A stretch of DNA of 10,840 bases from Acetobacteraceae bacterium (GCA_027311485.1 DAICYU010000085.1:1-10840); one strand, 5' to 3'. Shown: positions 1-6,275, counted from the first letter of the stretch. Translations and numbers: made by a program. The notes: generated by a model from the letters alone, not told the origin.

Positions 1-195
1 GAGCGCTTCGAAGCCAAGTTCAGTCCACCCTTCGATGCAGGCGTGTTGATGCGACGGGCGCAGATACATCGTTGCAGTCGCGGCCCCCTCTCCGGCGTGG
101 CTGTTTTTCTTCAGAACGGAACGAAATTGCGCGGGTATCGATACGCGGCCCTTGGCGTCCAGCTTGTTCTGGTGAGTGCCAATGAAGAGGGCCAT
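1..195 (-). CDS. mraZ: MraZ transcriptional regulator, 5' part (runs off left edge)
   Basis: The first 65 codons of mraZ, read from the ATG at 195 down to base 1; no stop is reached, so the gene continues beyond the window. The N-terminus reads MALFIGTHQNKLDAKGRVSI, followed by PAQFRSVL. This is the hallmark first AbrB-like/SpoVT fold of MraZ (GTHxNxLDxKGRVSIPxxFR). MraZ is a ring-forming DNA-binding protein that controls the division and cell wall (dcw) cluster, including its own promoter; mraW/rsmH, ftsL and mur genes would be expected further left, but none is visible here. AGGAAAGG ends 13 bases before the ATG, a rather long spacing for a ribosome binding site. No other in-frame ATG lies just upstream. 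A promoter and TGGG repeats lie about 140-175 bases upstream. Identification is firm; the C-terminal half cannot be judged. Confidence 0.93.
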   Translation of the reverse strand, partial: MALFIGTHQNKLDAKGRVSIPAQFRSVLKKNSHAGEGAATATMYLRPSHQHACIEGWTELGFEAL

Positions 196-330
196 GCGGA
201 CCCATTTGCCTTTCCTGCCGAGCGGTTCCGTCGTGGTCAGCCTGGTTGCGACTGTATCCGCGGCAGGTTTGGCAGCTACACGAGTCTGGCCAAATCCAGT
301 CGCACCCTAGGTGTGGATTGTGGTCCGCCG

Positions 331-364
331 TGGGTGAGCATGGGATAACATGGGGGAACGTGGG
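331..364. promoter_or_regulatory. Candidate MraZ operator: four TGGG repeats at 10-bp spacing
   Basis: The plus strand carries TGGG at 331-334, 341-344, 351-354 and 361-364, exactly one helical turn apart. MraZ is known to bind tandem TGGGN boxes separated by 5-base spacers upstream of its own gene, and mraZ starts at 195. The spacing and count match that pattern exactly. TGGG is on the strand opposite to mraZ, so the mRNA-sense strand reads CCCA; I recall the repeats usually written in the mRNA-sense direction, so the orientation deserves a check. The boxes cover the spacer and -10 of the candidate mraZ promoter, which would suit repression. Confidence 0.72.
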
Positions 365-371
365 ACGTCAA
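342..371 (-). promoter_or_regulatory. Candidate sigma-70 promoter for mraZ
   Basis: On the minus strand TTGACG (366-371) is followed after 17 bases by TTATCC (343-348), or after 18 by TATCCC (342-347). This gives a start point near 335 and a leader of about 140 bases before the mraZ ATG. The -35 is good and the -10 is mediocre. The interleaving with the TGGG repeats supports it as the regulated promoter, but this is inference from sequence only. Confidence 0.45.
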
Positions 372-537
372 AGAAAATTGGCTTTTTACTGTCCATCCGA
401 TGCCTGGATTCTCTGGCTTCGTCAGACACTTACGGGCTTCCCTGCCAAATCCACCGGGCGAATTCTTGGGCCCCAGAATATTCGTGTTTCGTTCCTGTGG
501 ACAACTTTGTGGAGTAAAATCGGGAAACGGTGGAAAA

Positions 538-969
538 CGCCAGACAGCCTGTAAGCCGGGTTCTGTCCGCCCGCTTTGAGGGGGCGGGACGACCATTCCT
601 CTGGGACGCACCTTGCAGTGCGCCTCACGCGACCAACCCGGGCGGCGGGACGGGAATGTCCCTGCGAAGCCGAGAGCGTTACCACCCTCGATTCGCAGCC
701 GCCCCTATTCGGTCTTGCTCCCGGTGGGGTTTACCGTGCCGCTTCTGTTACCAGAAGCGCGGTGCGCTCTTACCGCACCGTTTCGCCCTTGCCTGCGGGG
801 TCCGGATAGCTGACGCCGGCCGGCCTTGCGCTGGCGGTTTGTTTTCTGTGGCACTTTCCCTGGGGTCGCCCCCGCCGGCCGTTAACCGGCACCGCATTCC
901 CGTGGAGCCCGGACTTTCCTCCATCGCCAGGATTGCCCCGGCGACAGCGGCCGTCCGGCTGTCTGGCGC
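538..969 (-). ncRNA. rnpB: RNase P RNA, type A
   Basis: The catalytic RNA of ribonuclease P, which removes 5' leaders from pre-tRNAs. On the minus strand the conserved blocks occur in the right order: GGAGGAAAGTCCGGGCTCCA near 901-925, GCCACAGAAAAC near 840-855, GGCAAGGGCGAAACGGTG near 777-795, GGTAACAG then CGGTAAACCCC near 725-750, GAGCAAGACCGAATAGGGG near 702-720, and ACAGAACCCGGCTTACAG near 548-565. The ends pair as a perfect 12-bp P1 helix (957-968 with 538-549). About 430 nt is normal for alphaproteobacterial type A RNA. The 5' end lies only about 14 bases past the mnmA stop at 983. Boundaries are set by P1 and could shift by a few bases. Confidence 0.96.
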
Positions 970-974
970 AGGAG

Positions 975-1003
975 GATGTGCGCTACGGCGCGGGCGTGGT
1001 CAA
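975..1003 (-). promoter_or_regulatory. Candidate rnpB promoter inside the 3' end of mnmA
   Basis: On the minus strand TTGACC (998-1003) and CACATC (975-980) are separated by exactly 17 bases. The predicted start, 6-7 bases on, is 968-969, the first base of the rnpB P1 helix. The -10 is weak against TATAAT. The agreement with the RNA 5' end is the main support. It would give rnpB its own transcription within the sulfur operon; read-through from mnmA followed by processing is the alternative. Confidence 0.45.
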
Positions 1004-2089
1004 GGAATTCGATACCGATCGCGCGGCGGAACGGGTAATGACACCGCCCCCAAGAATGCGATCGCCCTGGTAGAACACGCAGGCCTGTCCCGGGGCCGGC
1101 AGCGCCGGCTGATCCAGTTGCACGATGGTCGTGCCCTCGGCGCTATTCACGGTTGCCGACCGGGGTGGTTCATGCGCGCGCAGCTTCACCGCGCAGCGAA
1201 TGGCTTCGCCCGGCGCCTCGATCAGCCAGTTGACCTGCCGTAACTGTATGTCGCGGGTACCGGATTCGCGTGGGCCGACGATGACACGACGCCTGCCGGG
1301 ATCGGTCGCGATCACCACCTGGCGCTGGCCGCCGATCATCGCGGCCGAACCCAGCCGCTTGCCCTGCCCCACCGTGTAACGCGCGATACCGTCATGACTG
1401 CCGACCACCTGCCCATCGGCGGCGACGATGTCGCCCGCCAGCAGCGCATCCGGGCGCAGTTTTGCAACAACATCCGTGTAGGCGCCCGAGGGCACGAAGC
1501 AGATATCCTGACTGTCCGGCTTCTCGGCCACGTCCAGACCCAGGCGGTGAGCGATACCGCGCACCTGCCGCTTGTCCGGCATGTCGCCAAGAGGAAACGC
1601 GCATAACGCAAGCTGCGCCCGAGTGGTTGCAAACAGAAACCAACTCTGGTCGCGCGCCGGATCGCTGGCGCGGTGCAGTTCGGGCCCGCCCGGACCGTCA
1701 ATGCGGCGTACGTAGTGACCGGTCGCCAGACGTTCGGCGCCCAAATCACGCGCGAGGGCGGTCAGGTCGGAGAACTTTACAGTCTCGTTACAGCGAATGC
1801 AGGGCACCGGGGTTTCGCCGCTTGCATAGGCGTCGGCAAAATCCGCAATAACCGCTGCAGCAAAACGTTTCTCCGCATCGATGACGTAGTGCGGAATTCC
1901 CAGCGTGTCGGCGACACGACGGGCATCGTAGATATCCTGCCCGGCGCAGCAGGCGCCCTTGCGGGCCGCGGCCGCACCGTGGTCATACAGTTGCAGCGTG
2001 ACACCGATCACCTCGTGCCCGGCTTCGTGCAGCAGGCCGGCCACGACGCTGCTGTCCACGCCGCCCGACATGGCGACCACAATACGCAT
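983..2089 (-). CDS. mnmA: tRNA-specific 2-thiouridylase MnmA
   Basis: Forms the 2-thio group of mnm5s2U34 in the anticodons of tRNA-Lys, -Glu and -Gln, activating U34 with ATP and taking sulfur from a cysteine desulfurase, directly or through a relay; cytoplasmic. The 368 residues match the usual family size (about 360-380). The PP-loop is at 7-14 (MSGGVDSS). CIRCN at 97-101 supplies the nucleophilic Cys, most likely C100 by comparison with E. coli C102, and DICF at 195-198 supplies C197, which carries the persulfide. LATGHY at 121-126 belongs to the tRNA/ATP domain. A central domain and a C-terminal beta-barrel follow; the last about 15 residues look like a variable tail. The ATG lies 2 bases after the ferredoxin stop (TGAGCATG) with no good ribosome binding site, so translation is probably coupled. 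It is last in a four-gene operon with two desulfurases, a likely sulfur source. Confidence 0.96.
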   Translation of the reverse strand: MRIVVAMSGGVDSSVVAGLLHEAGHEVIGVTLQLYDHGAAAARKGACCAGQDIYDARRVADTLGIPHYVIDAEKRFAAAVIADFADAYASGETPVPCIRCNETVKFSDLTALARDLGAERLATGHYVRRIDGPGGPELHRASDPARDQSWFLFATTRAQLALCAFPLGDMPDKRQVRGIAHRLGLDVAEKPDSQDICFVPSGAYTDVVAKLRPDALLAGDIVAADGQVVGSHDGIARYTVGQGKRLGSAAMIGGQRQVVIATDPGRRRVIVGPRESGTRDIQLRQVNWLIEAPGEAIRCAVKLRAHEPPRSATVNSAEGTTIVQLDQPALPAPGQACVFYQGDRILGGGVITRSAARSVSNSLTTPAP

Positions 2090-2091
2090 GC

Positions 2092-2421
2092 TCAGCCCAT
2101 CGCGTTACGTGTGCCGGCCGGAAGCTTGACAACCAAGCCGTCCAACGCCTCGGTCATGACGATCTGGCAGCCCAGGCGCGATGTCTTGGTCAGGCCAAAT
2201 GCCAGGTCCAGCATGTCTTCCTCATCCTCGGTCGGTGACTGCAGCTTGGCGATCCAGGCGGGATCGACAATCACATGGCAGGTGGAGCAGGCGAGCGAAC
2301 CTTCGCACGCGCCTTCGATATCCACCTGGTGCTTGTGCGCGATCTCCAGCACCGAATAGCCAATCGGGGCATCAACCTCGCGACGGGTGCCGTCGCGCTC
2401 GATGAAAGTCATTTTCGGCAT
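2092..2421 (-). CDS. fdx: [2Fe-2S] ferredoxin, adrenodoxin/Isc type
   Basis: A 109-residue plant/adrenodoxin-fold ferredoxin that passes single electrons, in this subfamily typically to Fe-S cluster assembly. Cluster ligands are C39, C45, C48 and C85 (C-x5-C-x2-C...C), with the typical EGACEGSLACSTCHVIV block and the acidic PTEDEEDMLDLA helix at 63-74 that in adrenodoxins contacts partner proteins. SRLGCQI at 81-87 holds the fourth ligand. The length equals E. coli Fdx (about 110). The ATG is 5 bases beyond the desulfurase stop; GAGG, set in the last codons of that gene, is a plausible ribosome binding site. In classic isc operons fdx follows hscA; here it follows iscS directly and precedes mnmA. 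Family call is firm; the physiological partner is inferred. Confidence 0.93.
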   Translation of the reverse strand: MPKMTFIERDGTRREVDAPIGYSVLEIAHKHQVDIEGACEGSLACSTCHVIVDPAWIAKLQSPTEDEEDMLDLAFGLTKTSRLGCQIVMTEALDGLVVKLPAGTRNAMG

Positions 2422-2426
2422 ATCGT

Positions 2427-3638
2427 TCAGGCCTCGGCGAGGTTACGGCTTGCTGTCCCGGCCGGGCGTGTTGACGCAAGGGCGGCGGCCGCAAGAGAAG
2501 CGGCGGCATAGTCGATATCGGCGGCCGAGGTAAAGCGTCCTATGCCAATGCGCAGGGTGCGGGCGGCCTCATCATCGGACAGGCCCATGGCGCGCAGCAC
2601 GTAGGAGGGTTCGATCTCGGCCGAGGAGCAGGCGGACCCGGTCGAGACGCACAGGTCGGGGATGGCGCGCATCAGTTCGGCCGCGGGAGCGCCGGGAAAC
2701 GTCAGGTTCAGATTGCCGGCAATCCGCGCCGTCATGCTGCCGTTGACGCGGAGCCCGGGAATGGCGCCTGTCAGTCGTTCCAGCAACGTGGCGCGGAGGT
2801 CGGCGACCCGCGTGACCTCTTGACCCATTTCCAGGTTCGCAAGGCGGCATGCCTCACCCAGTCCGACGATTAGCGGTGTGGGCAGAGTGCCGGACCGCAA
2901 GCCGCGCTCCTGCCCGCCGCCTGAAAACAGCGGGGCGAGCCTGACACGTGGCCGGCGACGGACGAACAAGGCGCCGACGCCCTTCGGACCATATAATTTA
3001 TGGCCGCTGACCGATGCGAGATCGACTTTGTCACGTATCAGATGAAGCGGGATCTTCCCGGCTGCCTGCGCCAGATCGGTGTGGAACAGGGCGGCAGAGT
3101 CCTTGGCGATCGCGGCCAGTGAAGCAATGTCCTGGACGACGCCGGTTTCATTGTTAACGGCCATAACACTGACCAGCAGCGTCGGGATTGCCAGCGCGGC
3201 CCTCAGCCGGTCGGGATCGAGCAGACCGTCATTGCCGACGGGCAGCAGCACCGGCTCGAAGCCCTCGGCGGCCAAATCACGCACCGCCTCGATGACGCAT
3301 TTATGTTCGGTTTGCACTGTTACGACCCGGCGGCGGGACCCGTCCATCGAAGCGGCGAAGCGAGCAGCGCCCTTGATGGCGATGTTGTTGGCCTCGGTCG
3401 CGCCCGAGGTGAAGATGACTTCCCGCGCGTCGACGCCGAGGAGGGCTGCGACATGGGCGCGCGCCTGTTCGACCGCTTGCTCCGCCCGCTGTCCCATCGC
3501 GTGCTCGACGCTATGCGGATTACCGTATTCTTCCAAAAAATACGGTAGCATCGCCGCGACGACCCTGGGGTCGCAGCGCGTCGTCGCCTGGTTATCCAGA
3601 TACACGGGCTGGTTCGGACGGGGAGGCATTGCATCCAT
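2427..3638 (-). CDS. iscS: Cysteine desulfurase, IscS type
   Basis: A PLP enzyme that converts L-cysteine to L-alanine and an enzyme-bound persulfide for Fe-S clusters and tRNA thiolation. The 403 residues match IscS (404). Seen in order: LDNQATT (14-20), GNPHS (39-43), TSGATEANN (77-85), catalytic His in EHK (H112), NNETG (162-166), PLP-binding HTDLAQ (186-191), the Schiff-base lysine in SGHKLYGPKG (K214), ERGLRSGTLPT (244-254) and the mobile catalytic loop STGSACSS with C337, then EPSYVLRAMG. The EPSYVLRAMG and RSGT motifs mark it as IscS-like rather than SufS. The chosen ATG is 9 bases after the upstream desulfurase stop; no clear ribosome binding site precedes it, and a second ATG three codons in (3629) is equally possible. 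A perfect 9-bp inverted repeat lies within codons 31-39. Confidence 0.95.
   Translation of the reverse strand: MDAMPPRPNQPVYLDNQATTRCDPRVVAAMLPYFLEEYGNPHSVEHAMGQRAEQAVEQARAHVAALLGVDAREVIFTSGATEANNIAIKGAARFAASMDGSRRRVVTVQTEHKCVIEAVRDLAAEGFEPVLLPVGNDGLLDPDRLRAALAIPTLLVSVMAVNNETGVVQDIASLAAIAKDSAALFHTDLAQAAGKIPLHLIRDKVDLASVSGHKLYGPKGVGALFVRRRPRVRLAPLFSGGGQERGLRSGTLPTPLIVGLGEACRLANLEMGQEVTRVADLRATLLERLTGAIPGLRVNGSMTARIAGNLNLTFPGAPAAELMRAIPDLCVSTGSACSSAEIEPSYVLRAMGLSDDEAARTLRIGIGRFTSAADIDYAAASLAAAALASTRPAGTASRNLAEA
3521..3547. repeat. Perfect 9-bp inverted repeat inside iscS
   Basis: TACCGTATT (3521-3529) is repeated inverted as AATACGGTA (3539-3547) with a 9-base spacer. It lies in the iscS coding sequence for the conserved residues LPYFLEEYGN (31-40) and includes AT-rich codons unusual for this GC-rich gene. 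In mRNA it could form a 9-bp hairpin close to the start of iscS. There is no trailing U-run, so it is not an intrinsic terminator. It may be a by-product of the conserved peptide. Confidence 0.6.
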
Positions 3639-3647
3639 ATATATGAA

Positions 3648-4757
3648 CTAGGCTTGCATCCCCGCCGTGACCAGAGCCGGATGCAGGCGACCGGCCATGC
3701 GCGCGTAGCCGGCGATGAACGCGTCGATGTCGGCCTGGGTGGTGTTCCACGGCAGTGAAACGCGGATCGCCTGCCCCGCGAGGGCGCCCAGCCCCATGGC
3801 CGCCAGCACATGGCTTGCCTGCACCTTGCCGGAACTGCATGCGGCGCCGGCCGATACGGCGATCCGTTCCAGATCCAGCGCCATCACCTGGGTTGCTGCG
3901 GCAACATCCGGCAACGCGAGGCAGGTCGTATTCGGCAGTCGATGAACCCGGTCGCCGCAAACGACTCCGCCGGCTTTTTCGGCGGCCGTTTCGGCTGCGT
4001 CGCGCAAGGCACCCACCCGAGCAAGGTCATCCGCCAGGGCATCCAACGCCGCGGCGGCAAAACCGGCAATGACCGCCACCGGCGGCGTGCCGCCACGGCG
4101 CCCCCTTTCCTGCCCGCCGCCTGCAAGCAGTGGTTCGGCGAATGGTGCGTCGTCAGATAGCAGGAGGGCACCGGCGCCCGCCGGACCGCCGAGCTTGTGG
4201 GATGAGATGGCGAGGCTGTGTGCGCCAAGTTGAGCCAGGTGCACCGGCATGCGACCGGCGGCTTGTATCGCGTCCACATGCAGCAGGGCGCGGTGCCGCC
4301 TGCAGATCGTGGCAGCCTCGGCGACAGGCTGGATCACGCCGGTTTCGTTGTTGGCGAGCATCAGGCAAACCAAGGTCGGCACGCCATCAGCGAGACAGTC
4401 TGCCAGCGCGTCGAGATCGGCGCGTCCGCTGCGATCGACCGGCAACACCGCGACGCCGCTCGCGGCGGCTCGGACCGCATCATGCTCGATGGCGCTGATC
4501 AGGACGCGCCGCTGACCGCGCAAGGCGTGGATCGCCGTAGCATCGGCCTCGGTGCCGCCCGAGGTGAAAATCACATCCTGTGGCCGGCTGCCGAAACAGC
4601 GCGCGATCGTCTCTCGTGCATCTTCCAGCATGCGGCGCGCCTGCCGGCCCGGACCGTGAACCGAGGACGGATTGCCTGCCTCGGCCAGGGCCGCGATGAT
4701 CGCGTCCCGCGATCGCGGCCGTAAAGGCTGCGTAGCGTTGGCATCCAGATAGACCAA
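3648..4757 (-). CDS. NifS-like cysteine desulfurase (second paralogue, first gene of operon)
   Basis: A 369-residue class V aminotransferase-fold cysteine desulfurase (COG1104). Motifs: YLDANAT (3-9), GNPSSVHGPG (29-38), TSGGTEADA (65-73), catalytic His in EHD (H92), NNETG (136-140), HVDAIQAAG (160-168), Schiff-base lysine in SSHKLGGPAG (K188), GGGQERGRRGGT (213-224) and the catalytic loop SAGAACSSG with C307. It differs from the next gene by RRGGTPP in place of RSGTLPT and by a shorter chain, as in the alphaproteobacterial NifS-like group that often sits next to IscS. The start codon is TTG at 4757, supported by a strong GGGAGG 6 bases upstream; no in-frame ATG lies nearby. All catalytic residues are present, so it should be active. 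Whether it feeds MnmA, Fe-S assembly or both cannot be read from the sequence. Confidence 0.92.
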   Translation of the reverse strand: MVYLDANATQPLRPRSRDAIIAALAEAGNPSSVHGPGRQARRMLEDARETIARCFGSRPQDVIFTSGGTEADATAIHALRGQRRVLISAIEHDAVRAAASGVAVLPVDRSGRADLDALADCLADGVPTLVCLMLANNETGVIQPVAEAATICRRHRALLHVDAIQAAGRMPVHLAQLGAHSLAISSHKLGGPAGAGALLLSDDAPFAEPLLAGGGQERGRRGGTPPVAVIAGFAAAALDALADDLARVGALRDAAETAAEKAGGVVCGDRVHRLPNTTCLALPDVAAATQVMALDLERIAVSAGAACSSGKVQASHVLAAMGLGALAGQAIRVSLPWNTTQADIDAFIAGYARMAGRLHPALVTAGMQA

Positions 4758-4763
4758 GGCGGA

Positions 4764-4769
4764 CCTCCC
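4764..4769 (-). promoter_or_regulatory. Ribosome binding site fixing the TTG start of the NifS-like gene
   Basis: GGGAGG on the minus strand, 6 bases from the TTG at 4757. It is the best Shine-Dalgarno match in the operon and decides the start. The next residues, VYLDANAT, align with the conserved family N-terminus. Confidence 0.75.
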
Positions 4770-4784
4770 GAACTGGATTACAGG

Positions 4785-4813
4785 AATATAAGGTGATTCG
4801 GCAGCTGCTTCAT
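4785..4813 (-). promoter_or_regulatory. Candidate promoter of the sulfur operon
   Basis: On the minus strand TATATT (4785-4790) is a good -10. With a 17-base spacer the -35 would be ATGAAG (4808-4813), which matches TTGACA poorly. The start would fall near 4778, leaving a short leader carrying the GGGAGG ribosome binding site. The weak -35 suggests an activator or a chance match. I see no convincing IscR or Iron-Rhodo box. Confidence 0.33.
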
Positions 4814-5153
4814 CCGGGCTTCCCGGGCAGCCTGCACCACAGCCCCGGGCGTATGGCCGGGCGGGAGAGCGTGACGCATCCCAGCAGGCCCTGCAGCGTG
4901 ACGGCGCTATGTTTGCATTCGGATCGAGACCTGCAAACGACCGCCCTTTGCATGGGCCGGCGCACCCTGATCATGACGATTCCCATCGTTCTGAAAGCTT
5001 TTGCTTCTCATTTGGCGCGATGCTGGTATGTCCACATGAACGCAGCCGACATTCGATTAAATTGTGGCACTTGGTGGTTCTATTCTCACGATAAAATCCC
5101 ATATGGAAATTTGGTTCTGCGTGATCCCTCGTTATGAGTGTAGAATTTCAGAT

Positions 5154-5178
5154 GATACACGCAGTAGTAGAGTGTATC
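5154..5178. repeat. Perfect 7-bp inverted repeat in the AT-rich tract
   Basis: GATACAC (5154-5160) and GTGTATC (5172-5178) are separated by 11 bases. It could be a hairpin or an operator for a dimeric regulator. It falls inside the 40-codon open frame starting at 5134. Chance occurrence is possible. Confidence 0.4.
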
Positions 5179-5609
5179 GCGCCCAACCAAATCAAAAGCT
5201 GCCTGTCGGTGCTGCGCCTGGGTGCCGCTATTCGTCTGAACTTGCAAATCATGTGACATTTCTATTGTGAAAAATATGTGAGTTTGGCCTATAACCGGCG
5301 CTTCCGGAGCAGGATGGCCTAGAGTTTCGTTCTCTCCGGTTGCCTGATGTTTGAAGGAGACGCGGCCTACCTGCTTCATATGCACCGAAAGCAAATAAAA
5401 TCACCGAATGACCTGATCAAAAATTATTTGTGGGCTTCGGCGCCACGAAACTGACATAAGGGGATTGCGTTCCCATTCCATGGACATGTGACCCATGTCG
5501 GGTCGGGTTCCCGGTGATGCGGTCGACGACGGCCCGGCTGGATGTCTGAAGCTGTGGTGGTTTCGGATAATGGTCCGCCGGGGGGACAGGAAACAGGTTA
5601 CGGATTGCC

Positions 5610-6275
5610 ATGCCAGAGGTTATGTTCGCCGGTCCGGACGGACGGCTTGAAGGTCGGTACCATCATTCAAAGGAGTCGGGGGCGCCCGTCGCACTGGTTC
5701 TGCATCCGCATCCGCTGCATGGCGGAACCATGAACAATCGCATCACTTACTCGATGTACCAAGCTTTTCAGAAGCTTGGCTGCTCGGTGATGCGCTTCAA
5801 CTTTCGCGGTGTAGGCCGTAGCCAGGGTCGCTATGATGGCGGCATTGGCGAAATCAGCGACGCCGCCGCGGCGCTGGACTGGATGCAGGCCGTCAACCCC
5901 GGACACGGCGGGCTATGGATCGCCGGTTATTCGTTCGGCGCCTTCATCGGTATGCAGTTGCTGATGCGACGGCCGGAGATTTCCGGTTGGGTGAGTGTCG
6001 CACCGCCTGCCAACCACTATGATTTTGGCTTCCTCGCCCCCTGCCCCTGCGGCGGACTGATGCTGCATGGCGACGCGGATGAGCTTGTGCCAGAGTCAGC
6101 GGTTCGTAAGCTGGTTGACAAGCTGAATACGCAGAAGGGCGTGCATGTCGATTATCGGGTCTTCGCTGGCGCCGATCACGTGTTTGCGAGCCAGGCTGAC
6201 CTGGTTGCTGAAGCGATTGACGACCATTGCGGCAAGGCGATCGCCCGCAAGCAAATGGCACTGGCTGCCGACTGA
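5610..6275 (+). CDS. Alpha/beta hydrolase, COG2945 type
   Basis: A 221-residue alpha/beta-hydrolase of the small COG2945 family, probably a cytoplasmic serine esterase-like enzyme of unknown substrate. Seen: LHPHPLHGGTMNN (31-43), typical of this family's oxyanion region; FNFRGVGRSQG (64-73); the nucleophile elbow GYSFG with S108; an acidic residue in HGDADELVP (D157, or D155); and the catalytic histidine in GADHVF (H190). The triad is therefore complete. No signal peptide or membrane segment is seen. The ATG at 5610 is preceded by AGGAAACAGG at a loose spacing, so the ribosome binding site is mediocre. It is divergent from the sulfur operon across the long tract and convergent with anmK. Orthologues often lie near Fe-S assembly genes in alphaproteobacteria, from memory, but a role there is not established. 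Confidence 0.88.
   Translation: MPEVMFAGPDGRLEGRYHHSKESGAPVALVLHPHPLHGGTMNNRITYSMYQAFQKLGCSVMRFNFRGVGRSQGRYDGGIGEISDAAAALDWMQAVNPGHGGLWIAGYSFGAFIGMQLLMRRPEISGWVSVAPPANHYDFGFLAPCPCGGLMLHGDADELVPESAVRKLVDKLNTQKGVHVDYRVFAGADHVFASQADLVAEAIDDHCGKAIARKQMALAAD

Larger units (their letters stand above)
196..537. other. Intergenic region between rnpB and mraZ
   Basis: About 340 bases without a supported gene. It holds the mraZ leader, the TGGG repeat array (331-364) and a candidate mraZ promoter. It also contains TGTGGACAA at 496-504, one base from the DnaA-box consensus TGTGGATAA. The T-run straight after the 3' strand of rnpB P1 (534-537, TTTT on the minus strand) is the only terminator-like signal I see for rnpB. 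Short open frames here lack ribosome binding sites and family signatures. Confidence 0.7.
4758..5609. other. Long intergenic tract with AT-rich core, no recognised gene
   Basis: About 850 bases between the divergent NifS-like gene and the alpha/beta hydrolase. The part from about 4980 to 5460 is visibly richer in A and T than the flanking genes. Short open frames exist, none with a recognised family: a plus-strand frame at 5134-5256 (40 residues, starting MSVEFQMIHAVVEC), another at 5347-5454 (35 residues, starting MFEGDAAYLLHMHRKQ), and a minus-strand frame at 5086-5394 (TTG start). None has a clear ribosome binding site, and frames of this length are expected by chance at this composition. 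Small inverted repeats lie at 5154-5178 and 5483-5499. In many alphaproteobacteria an Rrf2-type iscR sits near such a desulfurase; I looked for its GPGGGYRL and cysteine motifs and found neither. A decayed gene or an acquired segment is possible but unproven. Confidence 0.6.

Noticed and set aside
530..1243. A 237-codon plus-strand open frame
   Set aside because: It is antisense to rnpB and the 3' end of mnmA. Both are certain, and the frame has no recognised motif.
3079..3651. A 190-codon plus-strand open frame
   Set aside because: Shadow of iscS, with a serine/alanine/arginine-rich product and no ribosome binding site.
4793..5137. A 114-codon plus-strand open frame upstream of the sulfur operon
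   Set aside because: No ribosome binding site and no recognisable domain; it crosses the GC-rich/AT-rich boundary, so it is probably chance.
5086..5394. A 102-codon minus-strand open frame in the AT-rich tract
   Set aside because: TTG start without Shine-Dalgarno and no family match that I know. A frame of this length is expected by chance in an 850-base AT-richer tract, so it was kept only as a note.
4791..5414. Imperfect 11-bp inverted repeat (4791-4801 and 5404-5414, 10 of 11 matching) bounding the AT-rich tract like element ends
   Set aside because: The similarity stops after 11 bases, no target-site duplication flanks it and no transposase is inside; chance is the simpler reading.
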